From positions 1 through 64,000 of the forward strand of contig JALHMZ010000003.1 in the NCBI GenBank assembly GCA_022843785.1: a DNA stretch of 64,000 nt, written 5' to 3'. The translations under genes and the position numbers were made by a program. This document shows, in pieces, positions 17,915 to 26,424 of the stretch (positions are counted from its first letter, which is position 1; each line of letters starts with the position of its first letter). This DNA comes from Nitrospira sp. Its GTDB lineage: Bacteria; Nitrospirota; Nitrospiria; Nitrospirales; Nitrospiraceae. The notes beneath the pieces were generated by a model, which had not been told where the DNA came from, made no database searches, and saw only the letters and a program-made list of their open reading frames with translations.

Positions 17915-18601
17915 ATGCCAATGCCCTATTACGTGTCTCCCGAACAGGTGATGCAGGACAAGGCGGAGTATGCCAAAAAGGGGATCGCCAAAGGCCGGTC
18001 TATCATTGCCATGGAGTATGCCGAAGGGATTTTGCTGACGGCCGATAATCCCAGCGCATCGTTGCACAAGGTCTCTGAGATCTACGACTGCATCGCATTT
18101 GCCGGAGCCGGCAAGTACAGCGAGTTTGAGAATCTTCGCAAGGCCGGCATCCGCCACGCCGACCTCAAAGGATTTATGTATAGCCGGGAAGACGTGACCG
18201 GGCGGTCCCTGGCCAACGGGTACTCCCAGAGCCTCGGCACGATTTTCAGTCAGGAGCTGAAGCCGCTCGAAGTGGAAATTTTGGTGGTGCAGGTCGGCGT
18301 CAACGGCCAGCCGAACGAAATGTACCGGATTTCATTCGATGGCAGCATCATCGATGAAAGGAACTTCGCGGTCATCGGCGGGAAATCAGATGCCGTACAG
18401 ACGGTGCTGAAAGAGAAAAGCTCCGGCCAGGCCCCCCCGCTGGAGACAGCATTGTCCCGCTGTGTCTCGGCGCTCGAACAGACTGCGAATCTTAAGCTGC
18501 CTCCCGAAGGACTGGAAGTGGCAGTCCTGGAACGTCACCGCGTCGGCCGGAAATTCCGCCGCTTGCCGGTAGCGGATATTCGCCTGCTCCTCTCCGTCTG
18601 A
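17915..18601 (+). CDS. prcA: 20S proteasome alpha subunit PrcA
   Basis: Non-catalytic outer-ring subunit that gates entry and docks the ATPase. The 228 aa open MPMPYYVSPEQVMQDKAEYAKKGIAKGRSIIAMEYAEGILL, the alpha-subunit H0/N-terminal signature of actinobacterial-type PrcA. No catalytic Thr is exposed. With prcB it would form the alpha7-beta7-beta7-alpha7 core. Confidence 0.94.
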   Translation: MPMPYYVSPEQVMQDKAEYAKKGIAKGRSIIAMEYAEGILLTADNPSASLHKVSEIYDCIAFAGAGKYSEFENLRKAGIRHADLKGFMYSREDVTGRSLANGYSQSLGTIFSQELKPLEVEILVVQVGVNGQPNEMYRISFDGSIIDERNFAVIGGKSDAVQTVLKEKSSGQAPPLETALSRCVSALEQTANLKLPPEGLEVAVLERHRVGRKFRRLPVADIRLLLSV

Positions 18602-18671
18602 ATCCTCGCGGTATTATTCCGTACCTTCTGTTGAAGACCGACGCGCGGGCGTGTAATCTGATTTCACGACC

Positions 18672-20066
18672 ATGGTGTATCCAGGCACGATCAAACCGCG
18701 GATCTTCGGTCTCGAGAATGAGTACGGCCTGATCTTCTCGCCGAACGGCCGGATCTACCTGCCGATGGAAAAGGTCCTGGGGTATATCTTCGAGGGCCTC
18801 ATTCCCAACAGCTGGCCGTCCAATGCGTTTTTGGTCAACGGCGCGCGATTTTACCAGGATACCGGCTGCCACCCGGAATACTCCACACCGGAATGCGACA
18901 ATATTCTCGATCTGGTGATCCATGACAAGGCCGGTGAGCGGTTGTTGGAAGCCTGTTTGCCCGCCGCTGAAGAGCGCCTTCGCGAGGAAGGGCTCTCCGG
19001 CGAGATTTATATTTTCAAGAACAATACCGACTCTCTGGGCAATACGTACGGCTGCCACGAAAACTTCCTGATGCGACGCGACGTCGATTTCTGGAAAGTG
19101 ACGGAGCAGTTGATCCCGTTCTTTGTCACGCGCCAGGTATTCAGCGGGGCGGGGAAAGTGCTCAAGGTATCCGGCAAGCCGCAGTATTTCATCTCCCAGC
19201 GGGCGCAGCATATCCACGAAAAGACGTCGTCGTCGACCACGTCCTCGCGCAGCATCATCAACACCCGTGATGAGCCGCATGCCGATGCGGAGCGCTATCG
19301 CCGTCTTCATATCATCGTGGGCGACTCCAACATGTCGGAGTTTGCCACGTATCTCAAGGTCGGCACGGCGGCCCTGGTCTTGTCGATGATCGAAGAAGGC
19401 TATGCGGTGCAGGGGATGGAACTGGAGGATCCCGTCAAGGCGATCCGCGAGATCGCGCGCGATTTCACGCTCAAGAAAAAAGTAAAGCTCGATGACGGCC
19501 GGCAGATGACTGCGATTGAAATTCAGCGGGTCTATTTGGAGCGTGCCAGGGAGTATCTGGACCAGCATCCGCATGACCCGACTCTCGATGATGTTTATGT
19601 CAAATGGCAACGGGTGCTCGATCAGTTGGAAGATGACCCCATGCAGTTGATCCATCAGGTCGATTGGGTGACCAAGAAGCATCTGATTCAATCCTACGTG
19701 GATAGAAAGTCATGCGGTTGGGACGATCCACGGGTTCTGTTGCTGGACTTGCAGTACCATGACGTGAAACGGACGCGGGGACTGTACTACCTCATGGAAT
19801 CCCGCGGGCTCATCGAACGGGTTGTGGAGGAGGAGTCCGTTCAGCGGGCAATGTCCACGCCTCCTCAGACGACGAGGGCCAAAGTCCGCGGCGACTTTAT
19901 CCGCTTTGCCAGGGCGAAGAATCGCTCCTATACGGTGGACTGGACTTATCTGAAGCTGAACGGTTATTGGGAGGAAACAATTCTATGTATGGATCCGTTC
20001 AGCCCCGTCAATCGGCGCGTGGAAGAATTGCTCTCTCAAATGTCAGGAGGGCGTTTTTACCGATGA
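18672..20066 (+). CDS. pafA: proteasome accessory factor PafA, Pup-type protein ligase
   Basis: Ligase that forms the isopeptide bond between the C-terminal Glu of the modifier and substrate lysines. The 464 aa open RIFGLENEYGLIFSPNG and carry FYQDTGCHPEYSTPECDN with the catalytic Asp, KNNTDSLGNTYGCHENF, INTRDEPHADAERYRRLHIIVGDSNMSE and SCGWDDPRVLLLDLQYHDV. It lacks the Dop-specific insertion, so the two paralogues can be told apart. The stop overlaps the start of the M23 peptidase gene (ATGA). Confidence 0.94.
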   Translation: MVYPGTIKPRIFGLENEYGLIFSPNGRIYLPMEKVLGYIFEGLIPNSWPSNAFLVNGARFYQDTGCHPEYSTPECDNILDLVIHDKAGERLLEACLPAAEERLREEGLSGEIYIFKNNTDSLGNTYGCHENFLMRRDVDFWKVTEQLIPFFVTRQVFSGAGKVLKVSGKPQYFISQRAQHIHEKTSSSTTSSRSIINTRDEPHADAERYRRLHIIVGDSNMSEFATYLKVGTAALVLSMIEEGYAVQGMELEDPVKAIREIARDFTLKKKVKLDDGRQMTAIEIQRVYLERAREYLDQHPHDPTLDDVYVKWQRVLDQLEDDPMQLIHQVDWVTKKHLIQSYVDRKSCGWDDPRVLLLDLQYHDVKRTRGLYYLMESRGLIERVVEEESVQRAMSTPPQTTRAKVRGDFIRFARAKNRSYTVDWTYLKLNGYWEETILCMDPFSPVNRRVEELLSQMSGGRFYR

Positions 20067-21052
20067 CACAGCCACGTGTCCCGTCTCTGTGGCAACGGGC
20101 CGGTGCGACGATATTCATGGCCATGTTTCTGTGGGCCGGCGTGATCCCGTTCAGCGTGTGTGCCGGTATCCAGGCGGACAGCCGAAGTTCTGAAGCGCAC
20201 TACACAGGCAAGCAGGGCCAGATCATCGTGATCAAAGTTCCCACGGATGAGGCTTCCGCCCATGTACAGGGGAAATTTCTTGGAAGGGCCGTCAGCTTTT
20301 TCCAGGAGACGCGACAGGGGGAGCCCAAAGGGTTTGTGGGGCTGCTGGGAATCGATATGCAGGAGGAGCCGGGAACTCACGAATTGGCCATTCAGATCAC
20401 GGATGGGCAACATGGCCGATCGCTCAGTTATCGTGTGCTGGTGGTGAAAGAACAATTTCGTGTCGAGCATCTCAAGTTGCCCAAAGACAAGGTCGATCTC
20501 GACCCTCAGGGGCTGGCGCGATGGAAGGGCGAGCAGGAGCAGGTCAAGGCGGCGCTTGCAGCCGACTCACCCATGAAACTGTGGCAACCGAGTTTCGTGG
20601 AGCCGGTGAGCGGGAAACGAACCGGTATTTTCGGCAGCGTCAGAATCATGAACGGTCAAGCCCGTAACCCGCATAATGGAGAAGACATCGGCGCCCCCCT
20701 CGGCACAGACGTGGCCGCGACGAACGATGGAATCGTGCGGCTCACGGTCGATCATATCTTCTCCGGGAAAGGCGTCTTTCTCGACCATGGGCTTGGATTC
20801 TATTCGATGTATTTCCATCTGTCTGATGTCTTGGTGAAAGAAGGGGATCTCGTACGGGCGGGACAGATTGTCGGGAAGGTGGGCGCGACCGGCCGTGCGA
20901 CGGGGCCCCATCTGCACTGGGGTGTGAAACTCAACGGCGCGCGCGTCAATCCCTATGCGCTGCTTGATCTGCCGTTCAAAGCCGAGCCACAGTCGCCAAC
21001 CGTGACGCCGCCCGCAGAGCCAGGCTCCGCAGCTGGCGCACCGGCGCCGTAG
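20063..21052 (+). CDS. exported M23-family (LytM) metallopeptidase
   Basis: 329 aa from ATG 20063, with a signal peptide ending near SVCA. A beta-rich N-terminal region (about 40-170) precedes the peptidase domain. Zinc-site motifs are intact: HNGEDIGAP (H, D) and GPHLHWGVKLNG (HxH), so unlike the EnvC-like protein this one should cut peptidoglycan cross-links. It overlaps pafA by 4 bases, and co-transcription with the proteasome genes is likely. A functional link is not obvious. Confidence 0.88.
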   Translation: MTQPRVPSLWQRAGATIFMAMFLWAGVIPFSVCAGIQADSRSSEAHYTGKQGQIIVIKVPTDEASAHVQGKFLGRAVSFFQETRQGEPKGFVGLLGIDMQEEPGTHELAIQITDGQHGRSLSYRVLVVKEQFRVEHLKLPKDKVDLDPQGLARWKGEQEQVKAALAADSPMKLWQPSFVEPVSGKRTGIFGSVRIMNGQARNPHNGEDIGAPLGTDVAATNDGIVRLTVDHIFSGKGVFLDHGLGFYSMYFHLSDVLVKEGDLVRAGQIVGKVGATGRATGPHLHWGVKLNGARVNPYALLDLPFKAEPQSPTVTPPAEPGSAAGAPAP

Positions 21053-21060
21053 CACAGCAG

Positions 21061-21146
21061 CGTATCTCGTGAAGCGTGAAGCGCAGGACGGAAAAGAGCG
21101 TGCCCTATCTTGTTTGCGAGATACGAAATACGAGATACGCTTCACA
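21061..21146. repeat. dispersed inverted repeat (family B, copy 1)
   Basis: CGTATCTCGTGAAGCGTGAA begins at 21061, and the inverted form CGAGATACGCTTCAC lies at 21132-21146, with a further GAGATACG at 21119-21126. A 25-bp stretch (21061-21085) recurs with one mismatch at 28765-28789. Confidence 0.65.
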
Positions 21147-21186
21147 AGCTGCGAGCGACGAAGCAAGGTAGCGCAAGGTTCCGAAT

Positions 21187-21423
21187 ATGAGGATATTCTT
21201 CGGCGTCCTCTCGGCGCTTGCCTTCTGGTTTGCCAGCCGGCGATTTGCCCGCTCCGAGGAGGTCGGTTATGACATCGGCGCTCTATTCCTGCTTCTGATC
21301 GGTATCCAGCTGTTGATCACGGCAGCCTTGTTTCATGAACAGCACCTGAACCGTACCCCCAAGCCACCGGCCTCAACGGGTAAGGATGGGGGAGAGGAAA
21401 GCGGTCCTCCAGACAATCGGTAG
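21187..21423 (+). CDS. small membrane protein of unknown function
   Basis: 78 aa with two predicted hydrophobic helices (about 4-16 and 29-49) and a polar, Pro/Gly/Glu-rich tail. No family is recognised. It follows the M23 gene and the family B repeat. The next 250 bp (21424-21673) show nothing recognisable. Confidence 0.5.
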   Translation: MRIFFGVLSALAFWFASRRFARSEEVGYDIGALFLLLIGIQLLITAALFHEQHLNRTPKPPASTGKDGGEESGPPDNR

Positions 21424-21673
21424 GCTTTCCCCGTCTTGAGGTGCCCTTCCCAAGCAAAGCAGTAGCCGTGATGACGAGTGGCAGCGTGTCAGCAGGCATC
21501 ATCAATATTCGTTTCTCTGTGCTGCCGGCATGGAGTGCGGCAAATGGAATTCAGTTTGCCCTCGAAGCGCTTCTGCCATATTCTTCTAGCTAGCCCGTAT
21601 CATTTCTCCAGAGCCGCGAATCCGAGTGTTCGGCAGAAGCGTATGATGAATCATGTGGGCTACGAGGAGACCT

Positions 21674-22168
21674 ATGAAAACCGCACCGATCTTGTTCCAT
21701 GACATCGACGGCGTGCTGTTTGGAGACTATACGGGGGAGTTCCAACTCAGGCCGGGGGTGAATTCCTGGCTCGCATGGGCACATCAGCATTTTGAGGTGA
21801 TCTGGCTCACCTCCTGGGAGTCGGAAAAGATCAAAACTCTGTTGAGTGTCCTATACTGTGGGAAGTACTGCAGCATTCCGGAGGCGCGGCCGTTTCATCA
21901 CGCCAATTGGACGAATTGCGAGAACAAGGTGGTCTGGATCCAACAGGCTATGCATAAGCTGAATGGCCGTGAATGGTTCTGGATCGACGATGAAATTGAG
22001 ATGCTGGCGCCGGCGATTGAGAAAGCCGGTCTTCCGCTTGAGCGCTGTATCCGGTCGAATCCGCAGGGGCAGGATGAGTTACTTATCATCCAGTCCACTC
22101 TGGCCGGCCGGATTGAAAGGCTGAGAGCTAGCATGGGCGGCATGGACGACAACGAGGAAGCGGCGTAA
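21674..22168 (+). CDS. HAD-like hydrolase domain protein
   Basis: 164 aa. The N-terminal motif LFHDIDGVLFGDY fits HAD motif I (DxDG-L). ViWLTSWE near residue 45 fits motif II with its hydroxyl residue, and WFWIDDEIEML fits the acidic motif IV. The central KVVWIQQA may carry the lysine. The cap domain is minimal, as in small HAD phosphatases acting on large substrates. Substrate unknown. It has no operon partners. Confidence 0.65.
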   Translation: MKTAPILFHDIDGVLFGDYTGEFQLRPGVNSWLAWAHQHFEVIWLTSWESEKIKTLLSVLYCGKYCSIPEARPFHHANWTNCENKVVWIQQAMHKLNGREWFWIDDEIEMLAPAIEKAGLPLERCIRSNPQGQDELLIIQSTLAGRIERLRASMGGMDDNEEAA

Positions 22169-22297
22169 TGGGTCTATCCGGTCTTTTCTGTTTTCTCTGA
22201 GAAGGGACTGTAGCAAAGCTATATGCAATTCTTTGTCATGAAGCGATCAATTCTCTGTTACGGACGATCAAGGTCCAATGCGGGCGGGGCTTGATGA

Positions 22298-22313
22298 ATC
22301 AACCGATATTGAT
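22298..22313. promoter_or_regulatory. ArsR operator
   Basis: The perfect inverted repeat ATCAA-N6-TTGAT is the known recognition pattern of ArsR-type repressors. It ends 13 bases before ATG 22327, which argues that this ATG, not the upstream TTG/ATG at 22291/22294, is the arsR start. Confidence 0.7.
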
Positions 22314-22326
22314 ATATAAAGGCGGC

Positions 22327-22647
22327 ATGACAACGGCCACCACAGGAAGTCTAGGGAAGGCGGTCCGCCTCTTCCATGCACTTTCGGATGAAACAAGACT
22401 CCGCCTCCTGGAGCAGTTAAGAGAAGGTGAGCAGTGCGTCTGCGAGTTAACCGATGTGTTTAAGACGGGCCAATCCAGATTGTCGTTTCACTTGCGGGTT
22501 TTGAAAGATGCCGGTCTCGTGACGGATCGCCCTGAGGGCCGGTGGATCTACTATTCGCTGGACCGCGAGGCATTACGCGAGGTGGAAGATTTCATCGTAT
22601 GGTTCAAGGAATCGTCTTCGAGGGCTATGCCGGCGCGGCGCTGTTAA
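22327..22647 (+). CDS. arsR: arsenic-responsive ArsR-family repressor
   Basis: Winged-helix repressor, 106 aa from ATG 22327. The segment LFHALSDETRLRLLEQLREGEQCVCELTDVF contains the Cys-Val-Cys of the arsenite-binding site in helix alpha-3. The recognition helix follows in GQSRLSFHLRVLKDAGLV. It is expected to release the operator at 22298 when As(III) binds. acr3 starts 118 bases downstream. Confidence 0.92.
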   Translation: MTTATTGSLGKAVRLFHALSDETRLRLLEQLREGEQCVCELTDVFKTGQSRLSFHLRVLKDAGLVTDRPEGRWIYYSLDREALREVEDFIVWFKESSSRAMPARRC

Positions 22648-22765
22648 GCGGGGGGAGTGTTTTTTTGCCAAACCTATCAATGATCGTTGATGGATGGCGT
22701 GTGCGGAGAGGGTTCGCGGAAGTTTCTCGCCGAAGAATCGGATGAGTCGACAGGAGGAATGATCG

Positions 22766-23863
22766 ATGGAAGGCGCTCTTGCTGAAGAATATCAGGCTCA
22801 GACTCCTGTGAAGCGGCTGAATCTGTTCGAACGGTACCTCACATTGTGGGTAGCTCTCTGTATGATCGCAGGTGTGTTTCTGGGACAAGCGGCGCCGGAT
22901 ATGGTCCAAGAGTTGCGCGGTCTTGAATTCGGCGAAGGCAGCCACGTGAATGCTCCCATCGCTGTGCTCATCTGGCTCATGATCATCCCCATGATGATGA
23001 AAGTGGATCTTCCGTCCCTCCGCAACGTGGGACGGCGTCCGCAGGGGTTACTGATTACCTTATTCGTGAATTGGATTGTGAAGCCCTTGTCGATGGCGTT
23101 TGTCGCCTGGCTCTTTTTCCGGGTGCTGTTTGCGGCGTGGATTTCGCCGTCCGAAGCCGATCAATATATTGCGGGCTCGATCATTCTGGCTGCGGCTCCC
23201 TGCACCGCCATGGTGTTTGTCTGGAGCTATCTCACCGACGGCGATCCCGCCTATACCCTTGTGCAGGTGTCGATCAACGATCTGATCATGCTGGTGTTGT
23301 TTGCCCCGCTTGTCGGAGTGCTGGTTGCCGGCGCTTCCGCGCTGACCGTCCCGTTTCCCGTTCTGTTCTATTCGGTGATCGCGTTCATCGTCATTCCGTT
23401 GCTCCTCGGCATGGTGATTCGGCAGTGGCTCATCGCCCAGCGGGGCAGGGCCTGGTTTGAGAACTTTCTCCTGCCCCGATTCGCCCCGCTCACCATGACG
23501 GCGTTACTGGCGACCCTGGTGTTGATCTTCGCCTTTCAGGCCGACAACATTACCGGCAAAACGTGGCATGTGGCTCTCATTGCCATACCGATCCTTATTC
23601 AGGTGTACTTCAACGCGTCGCTGGCCTATGGGTTGATGAAATGGCGGAAGGTTCCGCATTCAGTAGCCGCGCCCGGCGCGCTCATCGGCGCGAGCAACTT
23701 TTTTGAGCTGGCGGTGGCGACGGCAATCGCCTTGTTTGGACCTGAGTCCGGCGCGGCTCTGGCGACGGTGGTGGGAGTGCTCGTGGAGGTGCCTGTCATG
23801 CTGTCGGTCTGTTCCGTCTGCAACCGGACGCGCCACTGGTTCCCTGCTGAGGAGCCTGTATGA
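22766..23863 (+). CDS. acr3: arsenite efflux permease Acr3
   Basis: 365-aa inner-membrane carrier with about ten hydrophobic segments, of the Acr3 (BASS superfamily) type rather than ArsB. The conserved segment AAPCTAMVFVWSYLTDGDPAYT carries the essential Cys of TM4, and ASNFFELAVATAI is the conserved TM9 region. It has a strong AGGAGGA ribosome-binding site. It overlaps arsC by 4 bases, giving a complete arsR-acr3-arsC detoxification unit. Confidence 0.95.
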   Translation: MEGALAEEYQAQTPVKRLNLFERYLTLWVALCMIAGVFLGQAAPDMVQELRGLEFGEGSHVNAPIAVLIWLMIIPMMMKVDLPSLRNVGRRPQGLLITLFVNWIVKPLSMAFVAWLFFRVLFAAWISPSEADQYIAGSIILAAAPCTAMVFVWSYLTDGDPAYTLVQVSINDLIMLVLFAPLVGVLVAGASALTVPFPVLFYSVIAFIVIPLLLGMVIRQWLIAQRGRAWFENFLLPRFAPLTMTALLATLVLIFAFQADNITGKTWHVALIAIPILIQVYFNASLAYGLMKWRKVPHSVAAPGALIGASNFFELAVATAIALFGPESGAALATVVGVLVEVPVMLSVCSVCNRTRHWFPAEEPV

Positions 23864-24285
23864 AGCCTGCCGTGCTGTTCTTGTGTACCGGGAATTCCTG
23901 CAGGAGCCAAATGGCGGAGGGGTGGCTGCGTCACCTGGCCGGAGGCCGATTTGAGGCGTTGAGCGCCGGGACAAGTCCGGTGGGTCTCAATCCTCGCGCA
24001 GTCACCGTGATGGCGGAGGCGGGGATCGATATTTCGCGGCAGTGGTCGAAGCACGTGGACGATGTGCTTCTGTCGCAACCTGAGTATGTTGTCACGGTCT
24101 GCGATCGGGCGAAAGAAACCTGTCCGGCGATTCACGGCGGAGCTGCGACCCTGCATTGGAGTTTTGACGACCCGGCCGAGGCGCAGGGCTCCGACGACGA
24201 CCGCGCGAAGGCGTTTCGCCGTATTCGCGACGAAATCGCCGAGAAGATCAGAGATTGGCTGAAGACAGAGGGCCGATTGCCATAA
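23860..24285 (+). CDS. arsC: thioredoxin-coupled arsenate reductase ArsC
   Basis: 141-aa low-molecular-weight-phosphatase-fold reductase. The active loop LCTGNSCRSQMAEGW supplies nucleophile Cys9 (with Cys14), and VTVCDRAKETCP supplies Cys81 and Cys88. This is the Cys triad of the thioredoxin-dependent type (Cys10/82/89 in the staphylococcal enzyme). It produces As(III) for export by Acr3. Confidence 0.94.
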   Translation: MKPAVLFLCTGNSCRSQMAEGWLRHLAGGRFEALSAGTSPVGLNPRAVTVMAEAGIDISRQWSKHVDDVLLSQPEYVVTVCDRAKETCPAIHGGAATLHWSFDDPAEAQGSDDDRAKAFRRIRDEIAEKIRDWLKTEGRLP

Positions 24286-24306
24286 CGTCGGCCGTCCGAC
24301 GCGTGG

Positions 24307-24600
24307 TTATCGGCAGGCGATTCGTTCCCAGCGCTGGGAGCGCCGGTCTTCGTCGAAGTAGACGCGGTATCCTACGCAGCGGGAGTTTCCTGCCAGAAAT
24401 TCGTAGTCCCACACCTCGTTTCCAAGGGGAAGTTTTTTGAGCCGCTGGGGGTAACCAAACCCGCGGATCAAGTCGTCCTGTGCGATTTGGCCGATGCGGG
24501 CTTCGAATTCTTCGACGCGTGGCTCATGAGTGCACGACAGAAGCAGAGGCAAGAGTAACCCCGGGATGAAAAGACACAGTTTTAACACACGCGTCGTCAT
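24307..24600 (-). CDS. small putative lipoprotein
   Basis: 97 aa from ATG 24600. The N-terminus has a signal helix and lipobox LLLSC, so lipidation at the Cys is expected. The mature part DDLIRGFGYPQRLKKLPLGNEVWDYEF resembles small periplasmic proteins of the SmpA/BamE type (G-P...L-NG-EVWDY). Two further Cys near the C-terminus may form a disulfide. Convergent with arsC. Confidence 0.65.
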   Translation of the reverse strand: MTTRVLKLCLFIPGLLLPLLLSCTHEPRVEEFEARIGQIAQDDLIRGFGYPQRLKKLPLGNEVWDYEFLAGNSRCVGYRVYFDEDRRSQRWERIACR

Positions 24601-24664
24601 CACAATGGCCGGCAATGTCCGGTTGTTATTCCAGCCGCAATGATGCGGCGTCGGCGGAGCAAAA

Positions 24665-25498
24665 TCAAGCGGCAGCTATCGGCGAGGAGGATCTGCGTCC
24701 AGGGTGTATCGGAGAAGCATGAGACGGGATGAGAAGTGTCCCGTGATCTACCAGGCTCTGTTCGACGGCGTGTTGGCACCAGGCAGTCAATTGGCGACGA
24801 TCCCCGGCCGAACTGTCGACGGGGCTCGAAAACGACAGTCGTGCATGGGTGGTGGGCCGAGACAGCACATTCAGAATGGACGAAACGAGCGACTCGCTGC
24901 CGAGAAACGCGATGTCAGCGTCGAGCGCGCCATCGAGCCGCCGATAGCTGATGCCGATGGGCCAGACCAGTGCCTTGGCTTCGATGGCCGACTCGAACAG
25001 CCCCGAATGGAACGCGTGAACGGAGCTGCCGTCGGTGGTCGTGCCTTCAGGGAAGATTGCGATGCAGTCTCCGCGCCGAAGCGAGGCGGCCGTCGATTTC
25101 ATCACACGGGCCAGCTGGTGGGTGCTCGTCCGCCTGAGAAACAATGTGCCGGTCCTGGCGGCTATCCATCCGATGAGGGGCCACAATCGCACTTCCTCCT
25201 TGGCGACGAATCGCACCCGTTGACAGGCGTTGAGGAGCAGAATATCCATCCAGGAGATATGATTGGCGACGAACAACACGGACTGCACTCTCCCCGGAGG
25301 CGTCTGCCCCTGCACGGTCATGCGAATATCGAGAATATCCAGGACCGCGCGGCACCAACGCTCAATGATGCCGTCGTGCCGGGAGGACTCGATGCGGGGG
25401 AGCACCAGCCAGACCAGCACAACGGCCTCGGACAGTTTGCCGAGGAGGCGGATCCCCCGGCCGATTTTGGTCAGGCAGCCGGTGCGTGTGATCGGCAT
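24665..25498 (-). CDS. 1-acyl-glycerol-3-phosphate / lyso-lipid acyltransferase (OlsA/PlsC-like)
   Basis: 277 aa from ATG 25498, overlapping olsB by 28 bases. The family motifs are present: NHISWMD (HX4D, catalytic), FLRR, and FPEGTTTDG (acceptor phosphate or head-group site). The N-terminus is hydrophobic. PlsC and OlsA cannot be separated by motif alone. The overlap with an OlsB-type gene points to O-acylation of lyso-ornithine lipid, the second step in ornithine lipid synthesis. Confidence 0.85.
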   Translation of the reverse strand: MPITRTGCLTKIGRGIRLLGKLSEAVVLVWLVLPRIESSRHDGIIERWCRAVLDILDIRMTVQGQTPPGRVQSVLFVANHISWMDILLLNACQRVRFVAKEEVRLWPLIGWIAARTGTLFLRRTSTHQLARVMKSTAASLRRGDCIAIFPEGTTTDGSSVHAFHSGLFESAIEAKALVWPIGISYRRLDGALDADIAFLGSESLVSSILNVLSRPTTHARLSFSSPVDSSAGDRRQLTAWCQHAVEQSLVDHGTLLIPSHASPIHPGRRSSSPIAAA

Positions 25499-26244
25499 TG
25501 GACTCCCATGAAGTGACGGGCATACCGAGAATCCATCCGCGAAAGAGGCAGCAACATCAACAAGTCGGCCGTGTTGAATCGCTCGTCCCATCCGGGTTCT
25601 CCGCATACATATGCGCCGAGGCGCACATATCCCTTCACCAACGGAGGCAGGATCGGTTTTCCGACAAGATGGGATGTACCGATGGGATAGGGCCGATGGG
25701 GGACGACACGCCAGTGGCTGGGGCTCATGCACGTATTGCGGAGGTTAAGGTAGGTTTCGGTTGCCAGAGCGCCTCCGTCGGCAAGGCTGATGCTGGCACA
25801 GCCCATCAGGTATTCGTATCCGCCGGAGACCATATATTGAGCCAGTCCAGCCCAGAGCAGAGTGATGACGGCGCCCTGGCGGTATTCAGGATGAATGCAC
25901 GAGCGGCCAACCTCGACAAGCCGCGGCGTCAGTGGTTTCAGATTCGTGAGATCAAATTCGGACTCCGAGTAGAACCGGCCGAGTTCTTTGGCTTTCCAGG
26001 AGGTCAAAATACGGTAGGTGCCGACCACCATGTCTCGCCTCAGATCACGCACGATCAGATGATCGCACAAGGAATCGAATTCATCTTCATCGAGGCCTGC
26101 CACGCGAGTAGATAGCTGCGCGCCGCATTCCTCGGCAAACACGCGATGCCGAAGCCGCTGCGCCTCGCGGACTTCATCGGCGGATTGTGTCAGAGAAACG
26201 GCCAGCTTCGAGCGCTGCGCAGGCTCCACCGTGAGAACGTCCAT
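25471..26244 (-). CDS. olsB: OlsB-type N-acyltransferase (ornithine lipid synthesis)
   Basis: 257-aa GNAT-fold protein of the OlsB/hemolysin-like family. EVREAQRLRHRVFAEECGAQL, DEDEFDSLCDHLIVRD, VGTYRILT, VEVGRSCIHPEYRQGAVITLLWAGLAQYM and LMGCASISLADG are all family blocks. OlsB transfers a 3-hydroxyacyl group from ACP to the alpha-amino group of ornithine. Good ribosome-binding site (AAAGGAGGAAAG). A GTTAC-type repeat lies upstream at 26294-26313. The gene overlaps the acyltransferase that would complete the lipid. Confidence 0.85.
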   Translation of the reverse strand: MDVLTVEPAQRSKLAVSLTQSADEVREAQRLRHRVFAEECGAQLSTRVAGLDEDEFDSLCDHLIVRDLRRDMVVGTYRILTSWKAKELGRFYSESEFDLTNLKPLTPRLVEVGRSCIHPEYRQGAVITLLWAGLAQYMVSGGYEYLMGCASISLADGGALATETYLNLRNTCMSPSHWRVVPHRPYPIGTSHLVGKPILPPLVKGYVRLGAYVCGEPGWDERFNTADLLMLLPLSRMDSRYARHFMGVQCRSHAPAA

Positions 26245-26293
26245 GATCTTTCCTCCTTTGCAAGTAGATCGGACTCCCTCAAGCCTGGCAAGG

Positions 26294-26313
26294 CTGTGTA
26301 ACGAACTCGTAAG
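26294..26313 (-). promoter_or_regulatory. possible PhoB-family binding site upstream of olsB
   Basis: Read on the minus strand, CTTACGAGTTCGTTACACAG shows two TTAC units 11 bp apart, the spacing of a Pho box. It resembles the repeats upstream of the PhoB-like gene (27201-27242), which also end GTTACACAG. Only sequence resemblance supports it. Confidence 0.4.
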
Positions 26314-26424
26314 ATCGGGGTGAATCGCCCGTTAAGTTTTGATTAGGATTTCGTGCGTGACGCGGAGCGTAAGAACGAGCAAGCGGATGAGAGCGAAGCG
26401 CGCCGAGCGTTGTGTCGGATCCGG

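Noticed and set aside
21478..21702. 74-codon frame upstream of the HAD-like gene
   Set aside because: No ribosome-binding site or family match, and it overlaps the HAD-like start region in another frame.
24704..25516. 270-codon + strand frame opposite the OlsA-like gene
   Set aside because: The minus strand carries the HX4D and FPEG acyltransferase motifs; the + frame has none.
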